From Humulus lupulus (taxonomy: Eukaryota > Streptophyta > Magnoliopsida > Rosales > Cannabaceae), in the NCBI RefSeq assembly GCF_963169125.1, contig NC_084793.1, positions 45,069,578 to 45,133,577 on the forward strand: a stretch of DNA of 64,000 bases. The letters are read 5' to 3'. The stretch's first letter is position 1. Every line of letters begins with the position of its first letter. Made by a program: the position numbers and the translations under genes. A model generated the notes under the pieces. It did not search any database. It worked only from the letters and a program-made list of their open reading frames with translations, and was not told the origin of the DNA. Shown here piece by piece: positions 24,306 to 35,239 of this stretch.

Positions 24306-26942
24306 CTAGGCCCCGCCAAGTCGCTCTATTGAAGACACCACCTCGCCGTCCTGCTCGGTCGCGGATGGAGTTTCCCCGGTCTCGGAGGGCGCCTCTTGCT
24401 GGAGGCGAGCTTTGAACTTCCCGAGGAAGGACTCCCACGCTTCTGTCCCCAAGAAGGAAAAGTCACCATCTGGGTTGAAGGCCCAGCAATGGTACAACAT
24501 GTTCTCCATGGAGGTGGTGGAGGTCGCCTTCTCCGCCGCAAGGGGGGCCTTAGCTTCTTCAACTTCCACCCTCCCAGCATCTAAGGCGACCTTGGTGGAC
24601 TCAGCCTCCAGCAGCTTAGGTCGAGACGCGTCCAGCTCAGCCCGTGCGGCTGCCAGGGCGTCCTTGGCATCCTGTTCCTGTTTTTGGGCAGTCGCAAGGG
24701 CGGCCAGGGCGGCTCACTCCTCATCTCCTCAAGCCTGACCCTAGATTGGGATATGCTCTGGTGAAGAGCCAAAGACGCCTGCGAGAAAGAAAAAATGTGT
24801 AAGGCAGATGCCTTAGAAATAAAGCAAATGAAAAGAAACGAATGGTAGAGCTTACTTACCGTGAGGGTCATCCCCAATGAAGACTCCATCACATTCTCAG
24901 GACTCCTCATCTCGATCTCCCGCAGGTCCCTCGAGGTGGCGTTATAATAGTGGTCCATGGTGTAGCTTGCGGTCTCGTAGACCGTCCCCCGAAAGACATC
25001 AGGGATCTTCTCCAAGGCCCGGGGGTTCACCGGGACGCGCACCTCGAGGGGCGTAGTTGGCAAGATCCCAGCGGTTGCCTCCTTTTCCCGGGCAAGGGCG
25101 GGAGCTTGAGGTGGAGGTGGAGCCATCTCCTTTGCGGCAGGAGGAGGTGGAGGCACCTTTTCATTGGCAGAAGGGCCTGGATTTTTCCCCTTAGCCGGGG
25201 ACTTAGAGGATGTCCCAGCAGCTTGTTTCGTCAACCGAAGCCTCTTCACCAAAGGCCCTGGGGAGGATTACTCCCCTGGAACATGGCCCGCAAGCCGTCA
25301 TCCCCGGCCTGTGACATCTCTGTTGAAACAAAGAAAACATTAATATATATGTAAAAACATTTGTACAAAACAACAAAAATAAGAGGGAAAACAGAGCTCA
25401 AGTATGTATTGAAAGGGGTCCTACCCTTCGAGCTAGAGGAGGAATCTATGGTCACGACCTCCGGCCCCGGAGCTTCAGCAGGGGAGTCTAAGATAACGAC
25501 TTCACGGGCTAGAAGAGGCTCTGGGTCCGAATCTGCTTCGGGACTAGACTCTTCTACGTACTGCCTAAGACCCGGAGCTACTACACTCTCCCGAAGGGAG
25601 AGCCATGACCGAAGATTGGTCCCGTACTCCTTGAAAAAGGCTGACCTAAAGGCTAGGGTATTATCTACAACTACAGTACCCCTAGGGCGGCTCATGTCAT
25701 AACCCAGCACGAGCTGGTCGACCCATTGGAGTAGGGTTATGTCGTGGTCTGGATCACTTCGATGGCGATGAACGGGCTGGCTGAGATTGAACCTAGCAAG
25801 CCTTAAGTCAACAGTGGCCCTATCTAAATCCCTAAACAGATAAGGATTACCTTGGCCGGAGGGGACAGCTGCTGCCCCGGACTGGGCCCTCTCCATGTTC
25901 GCTTCTTGGGCGACCTCCAAAGCCCGCCTCTGCCGCACAAGGGGCACCTCGTCCTCTTCTTCTCCTGCGGCCTCCTCCTCGGGATGGGCGCCATCTCGCG
26001 AGCAGGAGGGAGACCCCGCGGTCTCCTCAAGGCCAAAGTCTAGCCTGGAGAGATTAGCTTGCATGCCAGCATCTTCTCGTCGAACACGAGCTGGCGATAA
26101 TCCTTTTCGCTTGGGGGCAGCCCCGCCAAGGTCTCATATTGACCCCCAAGGGTCACAGACTTGGTCGTCCTCGCGAAAATGGCTGCATGAGTGTTTCTAA
26201 GTCAGGAACAAATAAAAGAGGCTAATCAGCAAATTAACTTACGAGCTGAGAGTAGAGGGTACTTACGAGGACGGTTGAAATAGTGGTGTTCGGAGTTGCG
26301 AATCCCCTTGGACATGAAGAACTGGTCTTTAAAGTCGTTGGGGTGGCTGGGCAGCTCGATGACCGCGGCCGAATTTGGAAAACGGGTCAGATAGTAGAAC
26401 CCGTCGCCTTGCCCTCGCTACTCCGGGCTGGCCTTGAGGCAGAAAAAGTAGAGGATGTCCACCGGCGTGGGGACCTCCCATTCCTGCTTCAGGAATAAGT
26501 ATTTTAGCCCTGCTAACAAACGATATGAGTTAGGGGGGAGCTGGAAAGGAGCCAGCTTCATGTAATTTAGAAAATCCGCGAAGTACTGGTCCAGCGGGAG
26601 GAAGGCCCCATCCTTGAGGTGCTCGTCGCTCCAAGCGGCGTACTCCTCATCGAGCGGCGCGCAGCTCTGCTCACCTTCAAGGGGAGGTCGGGCATCTAGG
26701 GCGCCCCTCCCTATTTCAATGTTGTGGGAAAGGAAGATTTTATTCACTTTCCCCTGGGTGGTGACCTTCGAGGCGATCCTCTCGGCCTCAAAGAAAGCAC
26801 CGGGCCCCACCTTGAGCTCCTGCTCCACAGCTGGACCGAAGGCGGGGATTGGGGAGTCTATGACCACCTCATTTCCCTTGTTGGCTTGCTGGGAAGACGA
26901 GCTGCCAGCACTCTTCTTGGATGTGGTTTTCTTTGGTCCCAT
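24306..26942 (-). pseudogene. Antisense accessory gene of the Tat element (gypsy-type 'Transposase_28'-like), 4 exons
   Basis: Reading on the minus strand from ATG 26942: exon 1 26942-26267, exon 2 26196-25425, exon 3 25319-24860, exon 4 24778-24306. The introns are 70, 105 and 81 bp, all GT...AG. Exon 1 begins MGPKKTTSKKSAGSS and contains YFADFLNYMKLAPFQLPPNS and a following aromatic stretch, resembling the plant 'putative gypsy type transposon' domain (PF04195). Exon 2 has an acidic linker and LFRDLDRATVDLRLARFNLS. Exon 3 is proline-rich then VFRGTVYETASYTMDHYYNA. Exon 4 is an Ala-rich coiled coil (AALATAQKQEQDAKDALAAA) and ends near ERLGGA. Damage: a TAG stop after FFCLKASPE in exon 1, frame changes near 26060 and 25250, and a stop early in exon 4. 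Function is unknown; such antisense ORFs are known in Tat elements. Confidence 0.75.
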
Positions 26943-27692
26943 CTGGTCGCCTAACGAACAAAAGAAGAAAATTTAGAAAGGGCAACCTAAGCATAAGAAA
27001 GAATCTAACGCGAAGTGTTTCCTTTACATGGGCTGACCCTCAGCCCGTGGAGAGTGAGACCACGTGGTTTTATGAACACGCGCCTGTGCTCCCAACGAGT
27101 CCCCGATTACTCGGAATCCGTGTGTCAGGAGGGTCAGAGTAAAAGTTTACCTTGGAAGGAAAGTTTCAATAGGCAAACAGTACAAAACTGCCTGTGAAGC
27201 GTGTCCCCTAAGCTACCCGGTTTTGCACCCTAAAAACTGGTTATTTCAAACAGGCATACAAAAATTTTACCTAGAAAATCTCCCCAGAAAGTGTACCCTA
27301 TTAGTCATGATCCTAAATGGTTTTTTCTATGGTCGATGCCCTAGGATAAAAACCTACGCGTATCATACCAACAAAAAACCAGCAAAATACTGCATGCTAT
27401 TACATGGACAATTTACCTAAGCAACAGTGAAGAAAAACCTTTAAAAAATGCACAAACGGAGGACTTATAGAAGTATTTTGCTGTGGTGAGACGGAAAGGG
27501 TCATCTCGGTTAGAATCCTGCTGGGATGGCTGGTGCTGAAGCCTTGAAGGAGTTCTTGTGCCTGAATCTCTGAAACACTGGGAACAGTGACCGGAAGAAA
27601 GAGAGGGTTTTCGAGACTAAGAAGAAAGAAGAAGATGAGAAAATAAGAAAATTTTCAAATGACCGGGTAGCCCATGTGAAAGGTGGCCACCC
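26943..27692 (-). other. Probable 5' leader of the antisense gene
   Basis: No long frame of interest on the plus strand. It lies between the antisense start codon (26942) and a TATA-like box at 27693-27702 on the minus strand, so I read it as promoter-proximal leader, possibly with a 5' intron. The frame 27223-27420 (+) is unrecognised. Confidence 0.4.
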
Positions 27693-27702
27693 CTTTTATA
27701 TA
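27693..27702 (-). promoter_or_regulatory. Candidate TATA box for the antisense gene
   Basis: The minus strand reads TATATAAAAG followed by GGG, upstream of the antisense ATG at 26942. The position inside the element's 3' region, outside the LTR, would give the antisense gene its own promoter. This is inferred from sequence only. Confidence 0.45.
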
Positions 27703-27949
27703 CGTAAAAGGCCAAAGGAGGAGGGCCGTTGGATCGCCGTGATGTAGGATACGAGGATCACTACTCGAAAGGTGAAACGACGGCCGAGTATAGGCTAGGC
27801 CATTTAATGCGGTTCTCGGAAGACGTACCGTCACCAACCACGATGCTCCACGTATTCGATACCAGCGTAATGGGCGGAATGTGAAGAGTCCACAAAGAAG
27901 CCTAAAAGCCCCCACTGTGGCCCCAGATGACGTCATATACCACGAGCAG

Positions 27950-27964
27950 GGGCTTGGGGGCAAA
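27950..27964 (+). other. Polypurine tract of Tat element
   Basis: ggggcttgggggcaaa-type purine run ends exactly at the 3' LTR start TGTACGCCC (27965). Confidence 0.65.
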
Positions 27965-28715
27965 TGTACGCCCTAAATATCCACAGGCTATTAGCGAGCT
28001 GAGAAATAGCATGATTATATCAGCCACGTGGATGCCACGTACCCAGAGCATTTGTGGCCAGGTCTTACCTCTCCAGCTCGAGGTAACCAAAGCCTTAATG
28101 AGATTACTAAGGAGTCGGGCCAGAAGTATGGACACCGCGGGCTAAGAATACATCAAGCTCAAGGTGCGAGCTTGAGTTGGCACCCCTGACCCCTTATAAA
28201 GTCAACCACTCAATGTAAACGTGCATATATCAAACATCACGTGTCTGATATATCCCTGAATTCTCGGACACGCAGCATAAACATGCGTTTTCAGGCACCC
28301 ACGACTGGGTTGGGCCATGTGGTCCATTATCCCCCTTACCTATTGCTTAGACCACACTTCATTGTCAGGTTTTATGAATTAATCATGAATGTCACAGAAG
28401 TGACATGATGGGTAAGAAGGTCACGGGATGACCCCCCTCGCCAACCCCCAGGTGCCCTCTCCCTATAAATATGGAGACCCTGGGAGTTGCAAGGGGTTGG
28501 ATTCTATTTTGTAAAGAAATACCCTTGTAAATAATATCAAAGAGATAGCAATAATATTGGCTGGTGGACTAGAAGGATTTTAACCTTTGAACCACCTAAA
28601 AAAGTATTCGTGTTACCACTTTACTTTAAGATCATTCATCTATTACGATTCATTATTTAGCACTAATCCCGCTCTTATTCTATTAATTATCTGTTGCTGA
28701 AGAACCGCGTCAATA
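27965..28715 (+). repeat. 3' LTR of Tat element
   Basis: 751 bp, colinear with 16133-16872. The terminal CAACA of the 5' LTR has become CAATA. It is followed by GAAAT, the target duplication. Confidence 0.9.
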
Positions 28716-28869
28716 GAAATTATATCGACCTTTCTTAGTAGTTTTACTAGGATATCCACCACTCAATCCTTAATCATCAAGTGATGGTTGGTTAACAAAA
28801 TTTTATTTAAAAAATATTAATTATAATCCAATAATGATGATATGCACTTTAATTAGCTTTAATTATTGG

Positions 28870-30720
28870 ACCTTTTTTTTTGGACATTTTCACAATTTTA
28901 GAACCGTCAGTCGAAATTTTAGACAACCTGTTGAAATTTTGAAATAGGCAGTCTAAGTATCAAGCTGCCTGTCGAAATCATTAGACAAGTAGTCGAAATT
29001 TTGGACAGCCTATTGAAATATTGATACAAGTATTCTAAATTTTAGATTGTATGTCGAAAATGATACAGAACCTCTCAAAAATAATATTAACTCATCGAAC
29101 TATAAGATGATTAAGTGCCATCAGCAGCTCCTAAGATCAACAAATCCCACCTCCTCTCAAGAAATTCCACTAACTACAAAAGACGTTCAAGAATTTAAGT
29201 GTGTTCTTTAGAGTGACCAAAAGTGAGAGTGAGAGGGGATGAACGTGAATCTGCTAGAGTGTTTATCCCAAAGCCCCATCTTAACTTAGTCCCAAATCCA
29301 AAAAGACCTTTTTGCTCCTAAGCAAACTCAATCCCAAAACTAAACTCGTCTGAAATATCGGCAGCCTGTCTAAAAATTTCGACACATCGTCTGAACTTTC
29401 GACAGCCCGTCTAAAACTTTCGACACCTCGTCTGAAATTTCGACAACCTGTCTGAAATTTTGCCAAGTTATCTTAAATGTTTGAAATGTCTAAAAAGGCT
29501 CCAATAACACAATACAACAACATATATCTTAATTAACATTTTATAAACTTAAACAAAACTTAATCTTAATGAGTGTTAAATATTTCATTCAAACTACTAT
29601 GATGATCAACTATTATGATCAATGGATCTAATGGATTCTAATCTTTATCAAATTTTTATGATGATCAAGGATTGGGTGGTAGATATTCTATTGAGGTACT
29701 ACTATGATGATTATCTTTATAGTATTAGAATAATACTTTATCATGTAGAATTGGATATTAATTATACCTTTTTGACAATTAGTCGTGAGTTTCGACAACT
29801 TGTCTAAACATTTCGATAGGTAGTCTCAAATTTTGACAGCATGTCTAAACATTTTCACACATTGTCCAAAAAGTTTGAAATGTACAAAAATGCTCCAATA
29901 ACTATATAACGATATATATTTATATTAATTATAATATCCTAATTAACATTTTATAAAGTTAAAAAAAAACTTAATCTCTATGAGATTATGATGATTACAG
30001 ATTGAGTGGTACATATTTCATTCAAACTACTATGATGATCAAGGATTGGGTGATAGATATCCTATTGAGGTAATATTATGATGATTATCTTCATAGTATT
30101 AGAAAAACACTTTATCATGTAGAATTGGATCTTAATTATACTTTTTTGACAATTAGTCGTGAGTTTTGACAACTTGTCTCAAATTTTGACAGGTAGTCTC
30201 AATTTTCGACAGCATGTCTAAACATTTTCACAGGTTGTCCAAAAAGTTTGAAATGTACAAAAAGGCTCCAATAACTATATAATGATATATATTAATTATA
30301 ATATCCCAGTTAACATTTTATAAAGTTAAACAAAACTTAATTTTTATGAGATTATGATGATTACAGATTGAGTGATACATATTTCAATCAAACTACTATG
30401 ATGATCAAGGATTGAGTGGTAGCTATGTATTGAGGTACTGATATGATGAATATCTTCATATTATGAGAATAACATTTTATCATGTAGAATTGGATCTTAA
30501 TTATACATTTTTGGCAATTAGTCGTGACTTTCGACAACTTGTCTAAACATTTTCGACCAGCTGTTTATATATATCAACATGTTGTCTTATAATTCAACAA
30601 CCTATCTAAAAATTTTGACCACATGTTTGTATATTTCGACAGGTTGTGTTATGTTTCAAGAATCTGTCTAAAATTTTCGACCACCAATTAAAAATTTTGA
30701 TATGCCGTCTAAAACTATCA
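28870..30720. repeat. MULE interior: TTCGACA-type degenerate repeats and a ~365-bp tandem unit
   Basis: Dozens of degenerate copies of a ~20-bp motif around ATTTCGACA.CCTGTCTAAA occur at 28900-29070, 29340-29470, 29780-29880, 30150-30240 and 30520-30720. They recur in both arms (14680-14900; inverted at 32290-32480). Superimposed is a tandem unit anchored at TTTCATTCAAACTACTATGA at about 29583, 30016 and (one change) 30380, so successive spacings are about 433 and 365 bp. Each unit ends in a block of the short motif. No convincing protein is encoded. Confidence 0.7.
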
Positions 30721-31178
30721 ACAACCAGTTTCAATATTCAGACAATCTAGTTAAAACATTACATATCAAATCAAGTCCAAAATATGAAATCACACAATAT
30801 TATCAAAATATTACATATCAAACCAAGTCCAAAATAAATCCGAAAATAATCATTTATTGCATGTGGTTTTGTTGTGTCCATAACATCCAAAATTGGAACA
30901 GTTTCGTCGCTTTTTTTCCCCATCAACACCAGAAACCTTGCCCTTTACTTTCTTTGATGACGATTCAGGTACACAATTAGTCTTCTCCTTTGGAAACTCT
31001 CATCTCGAAGGAGTTCGTTTATTCTTTGGTCTCCTTAAGGGAATTAACTTCACTGGTTTGATAACAACTTAAGACTTAACCTCTTTTGGAAGATGTTGTT
31101 CTATTTCATGTGGTAAAGGGTAAATAGATTATGCATAAGCCATCCTCCAAAATTCAGTCGTGTATTTTGAGCATAGAC

Positions 31179-31929
31179 TAGAGCTGTAAATACGGGTCGG
31201 GCTTTCTAGCACGGCACAAAACCGGCACGAGCCCGGGAGGCACGAGCACAACACGGCACGAAAAAATATGGGCCTGGGCCAGGCACAACACGAATTGAAA
31301 ATTGGCACGGCACGGCACGACATGGGCCTGAGCACGGCACGACACGACACGAAAGTACGAACAAACTAGCCCGAAAGCACGACACGATAAAAAGCCCGAT
31401 ATTTTGACATTAATAATCATAATAAATTTTTATTTGTCAATTATTAATAAATTAAAATGATAATAGAAGTCTTATTTTTCTCAATGTTTATATTTTTATA
31501 ATTATATTAATTTATTTTAAGATTTGTTAGTTAAATTTTTTAGCATTTATTAGTAGGTATTAAAATTCTAATAATTATCCTTGATATAATTTTGTGTAAA
31601 ATATTGTTAAAAAGTATATAAAAATATCTAAAATTATAATTTAAACAAAGAAATGTATTTGGTTTGGTGGTAGGTCCATTGATGGTTAAAGAGGAGGTGG
31701 AGGGTTCAATTCTCCATCCTCACATTTTTTTACAATAATAAAGTGGGCCCAAATTTGGGCCCGAATATAGAAAGTGGGCCGGTCTGACACGACACGAGCA
31801 CGGCACGACATGGGCCAGGCCTATGGGTCGTGCTAGGCCTACTGTTTCAAAGATGGGCAGGGCTGGCCTGAATTTATCGGAGGCACGAAAATGTGGGCCG
31901 GGCCGGGCCAGCCCACATTTACACCTCTA
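31179..31929. mobile_element. Non-autonomous hAT element (751 bp), 8-bp duplication GCATAGAC
   Basis: Ends TAGAGCTGTAAATACGGG and the inverted partner ...ATTTACACCTCTA, with GCATAGAC on both sides (31171-31178 and 31930-31937). The 8-bp duplication and TAGAG-type ends are characteristic of hAT. Rich in GGCACGGCACGA/GGGCC repeats near both ends. There is no transposase. A tRNA-like module lies at 31655-31730. It sits within the MULE transposase between the SWIM finger and the following codons. Confidence 0.88.
31660..31713 (+). repeat. tRNA-like A/B box module inside the hAT
   Basis: TGGTTTGGTGG (A-box-like, 31660-31670) and GGTTCAATTCT (B box, 31703-31713) are about 43 nt apart, followed by a T run at 31726. 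This resembles the head of a tRNA-derived SINE or a degraded tRNA. No full cloverleaf was found. Confidence 0.4.
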
Positions 31930-32057
31930 GCATAGACTATATACATCTACTCCACGATACATTGTCACAGCGACGCCGTGAGCACATAGAATCTTATCAA
32001 TGGCAAACTCTCAACATGTACAAGAATGTTGCGATCATTGTCGTTATCTTGCAATTT

Positions 32058-33027
32058 CCATGTAAATAAACTAACAATGTCTCTACTATTTTTTTATTGC
32101 AATTGGTTCAATCTCCACCATTGTTGTTATCTTGTAAGTTAATTTTATATCGAAGAGGTTGCGATCGATTTCTGTAACTTCATAAATGTGTTCAACTAAC
32201 TCCTCATAAGTTAGGTTATTAGTTTGTTCCAAACTTGATCTTGATCGTGAGTCATTTGAAATCCATTTCCATGAGTCTTCATTCTTTTTCCACAACCCGT
32301 CTAAAAATTCGACATATGGTTGAAAATATATGACGATCTGTCTAAAAATTAGACTACTTGTCTAAATTCGACAGATGCTCTAAAATTTAGACAGGTGGTC
32401 GAAAAAATACGACTACTGGTCTGAAATTTAGACAGTTGGTCTAAAATATCAGACTCCTTGTAGAAAAATTATACAAGCTGTCAAAAAATTTTGGGTTTCT
32501 CTATGAAAATGGCCAAAACCACTATTAAATTTTTAAAATTTTCAAGCTTTAACCTCCATAAAACTCCCAAAATAAACTTAAATCCTTACTTATACTTTCA
32601 ATATACTAAATCAATCATTTTGCATTTTAAATATATAAAAACAATATCAAAAATTCTCATTTTTCATAAAAATATAAACCAGCCTTTTGAATGGGTGGTG
32701 GCCGAATTTTTGGAGAGACAATGGCAGCCGATGATGAGCAGTGTTCGCCGGCGGTGGCGACGGCAAGGGGCAGTGGTCGCCGGTGGTGGTGGTGGTGGTG
32801 GCGGTGGGATGAGAGTTGGTGGTTGTGGATGGGTGTGGGTTGATAGGTGAGAGGAAGAAGATGATAGTTTTTTGGGTTTTTATTTTAATTTATTATTATT
32901 TTATTTTAAGGGTAAAATGGGTAATACAAAAAATTCATTAATAAAATATGAAATTTAGCTTAAAACTATTGAAACTAGGCCAAAGTGCAAATTGTACTAT
33001 AAAAAGATGTTATTTTGCAAAAGAGCC
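32058..33027 (-). repeat. Right terminal inverted repeat of the MULE
   Basis: Complement of 14159-15249, about 120 bp shorter through small deletions. It includes the ACC/GGT-rich stretch at about 32730-32830, where the frame 32491-32850 (+) is a by-product of low-complexity GGTGGT repeats, not a gene. Confidence 0.8.
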
Positions 33028-33067
33028 CTAAATTTAATCTATATATTAAGAAAGGGTTAATGAAAAG

Positions 33068-33335
33068 AGGGTACAAAGTACGAAAAAAAATCTGTTATCC
33101 CTAATTTTCTGTTCCTTCCATGTCCTACCAATTATTTTAAGACACTTCATTTATTTATAGTGTTAATATAGTTTGAAAGAGAGAAAGTTGTAAATCAATT
33201 TAAATATATGTTAAATAAATAAATGAAGTGTCTTAAAATAATTGGTAGAATAGAGAGGAAATAGGAAATTGATAGAATAGAGAGGAAATAGGAAATTGGA
33301 GACGGGAGATTTTTTTTCCCAAAGTACTGTTTGTA
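33068..33335. repeat. Foldback MITE
   Basis: The arms are inverted copies: tacaaagtacgaaaaaaaat at the left against its complement at the right, with a second pair CTACCAATTATTTTAAGACA / TGTCTTAAAATAATTGGTAG. A 28-bp direct repeat (atagagaggaaataggaaat) lies at the right. 33336-33904 holds only AT-rich sequence. Confidence 0.65.
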
Positions 33336-33904
33336 TTAGTTTGAAGACATTAAATATGTCTCACCAATATAAAGATACGGCTAATAAAAGCCATAATTGT
33401 TTTTTATTTTATTTTTTTGGTTGGTAACATTATTAAAATATAAATTTGTGGGACTTGCAATAAGTGAATTTCAATTTCAGGTGGTTCTCTTCTATCATCT
33501 ACTTAAAGAATGAAGAGTCGTTTTCCAACTCAATCTAAGAGAGAACATACAATGAATATATAAACACACAATGGAAGTCGATCGTAGCTACCCACTGAGT
33601 AAAGAAAAGGGTAAAGTCAGAAAAGAAAGGGTAAAACTATTTATAATACATGACATAATGATCACTACTTTATTCTGTCTATATATATATATATATATTT
33701 ATTTAAATCTCGTTCAGATCATGTTCATAAAAATTCACTGAGAATTCTTAATGGATCTTACCAACCAACAATAAAGGTTTTAATTTAATATATATGGAAT
33801 AAACCCCGTTAGTTCCTTTGATTTGAGAGCTGCTTCAATCGGAAATGGACGTGATCATAAATAATATATGTATAAACCATATATATATAAATAGGTAAAT
33901 TTGA

Positions 33905-34430
33905 TAGGAGGAACATAGCTTTTGTCCAAACTGGTAAAGACGTTTTCATTTTTAGGACTTAAAAAACTTATAACTTAATATTTTATATGAAGGTGTATAT
34001 TATAGTTATAGTATGTAGACATTTCACTAGTTTTTAGGAAATTCCGAATAATTTATGGTACCGAAAGCAGACTTCAAAACCATCTCTTTTACATGCCTAT
34101 AAAACAAGCTTAAAATAATTTATTTTTGTGTTTTTGGCACATGAATATGTTACAATCTATTTTTTATATATGAATATGTATAGTATATTTATTTAGAACC
34201 TCCCACAAATTTTTGTGAAATTTCGAATAATTTATAGTATCGAAAACATGAATCAAATTGTTTTAAAGTCTGTTTTATACGCGCATGAAATAATTTATTT
34301 TAAAACATATTTAGAATTTTCTGAAAAATTGTGAGAGGTCTCAAATAACTATATTGTACACCGTCATATAAAAAAATTGGATCATAATTTTTTTATGTGC
34401 TAAAATAAAAATGTTCCTATTGATGAGGAC
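33905..34430. repeat. Foldback element, family copy 2 (double)
   Basis: Shares the core TTTTTAGGAAATTCCGAATA with copies at 12183 and 47975. The core occurs twice (about 34035 and 34215) and in inverted form near 34315, suggesting one copy inserted into or duplicated within another. Outer ends: ataggaggaacat against its complement atgttcctat. Confidence 0.6.
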
Positions 34431-35239
34431 AAAAGACATATGCACAAAAAAAAAAACTAAATTCGAAATTAATGTAGATAAAAAATATTCACCTGTTGGT
34501 AACTTGCTATACCAAGTCATTATGTTGACACATCATCATAATTGTTAGTACCCATTTATGGGTAGTAACCATTGAGAAGTTTTCCATATATCTTTTCTAT
34601 ATAATAAGTATGTAGATAACGGAAATTATTGATTTTGATGGTTTTTTATTTTTTTAATGTTAACTTTAACGGAATATTTTTATATTTAACAGAATATTCT
34701 TATATTTAACGATAGTTTGTATACACTTAAACTTAAATAAAATAAAATAAATAATTAAAAATAAATAAAATAGAATATTTTTTAGATATTTTACAATAAT
34801 AATTATTTAAAAATAATAAATAATTAAACAAATTAAAATATGATATTTTTTAGATATTTTACTGAGATAATTATTTAAAATAATAAATAATTAAACAAAT
34901 TAAAATATGATAATTTTGAGATATTTTACAATGATAATTATTTTAAAATAATAAAATCATATGTTTTGTAGCTTAAATAAAATTTAATTAAACTAAAACT
35001 CACTTATTAGAATAATATCATATTAAACATATAATATAATCTACTATGAATTAGCAACAATTTGTTTTTTTTAAAAACTAGCAAGAAACTTAAATTTAAA
35101 TTCCACGTATAATATTTAATATTACATTAAACATATAATATATAATCTTTTTTTGTCCCTCTCAAATTCAAAAAGTAGAACAAACATAAAGTTAAACATA
35201 AATAAATAAATTATTTAATTAAAATAGGATATATATTTG

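Larger units (their letters stand above)
16133..28715 (+). mobile_element. Tat-type Ty3/gypsy LTR retrotransposon with antisense accessory gene
   Basis: Two LTRs (16133-16872 and 27965-28715) are flanked by the 5-bp duplication GAAAT (16128-16132 and 28716-28720). Order on the plus strand: LTR, primer site, gag, protease, RT, RNase H, second RNase H, integrase, tandem repeats; then a minus-strand gene, PPT and LTR. RT before integrase makes it Ty3/gypsy. The extra C-terminal RNase H and the long 3' region with an antisense gene point to the Tat lineage. gag and pol carry at least eight in-frame stops and two frameshifts, so it cannot make functional proteins. It is clearly more GC-rich than the MULE around it. 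Confidence 0.92.
30845..32320 (-). pseudogene. MULE transposase remnants: N-terminus, SWIM finger and C-terminal knuckle, interrupted by hAT
   Basis: On the minus strand, 32295-32086 repeats the N-terminal codons of the left arm (WKKNEDSWKW, YEELVEHIYEVTEID). Beyond a deletion that removed the DNA-binding and catalytic domains comes a SWIM zinc finger (CTC, stop, EFAIDKILCAHGVAV, at about 31950-32015). After the hAT insertion follow TEFWRMAYA, YPLPHEIEQHLPKEV, basic RRPKNKRTPSR, and a C-terminal knuckle (CSNFGCYGHNKTTC, with the second cysteine replaced by F; about 30860-30901). SWIM followed by a CCHC-like knuckle is the usual C-terminus of plant MuDR/FAR1-type transposases. Several stops are present. 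Confidence 0.75.
14159..33027. mobile_element. Mutator-like element (MULE) with ~1 kb inverted arms, hosting nested insertions
   Basis: The ends are flanked by a perfect 9-bp duplication TAAATTTAA (14150-14158 and 33028-33036), the size typical of Mutator elements. The left arm (14159-15249) and right arm (32058-33027) are inverted copies: TTTGCACTATGGTCTA matches TTTGCACTTTGGCCTA, followed by a C/A-rich leader, a GCC/ACC-rich stretch, and the start of a MuDR-type transposase. The 18.9-kb span includes the Tat element 16133-28715 with its duplication and the hAT 31179-31929, so the MULE proper is about 5.5 kb. The catalytic part of the transposase is absent. Confidence 0.85.
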
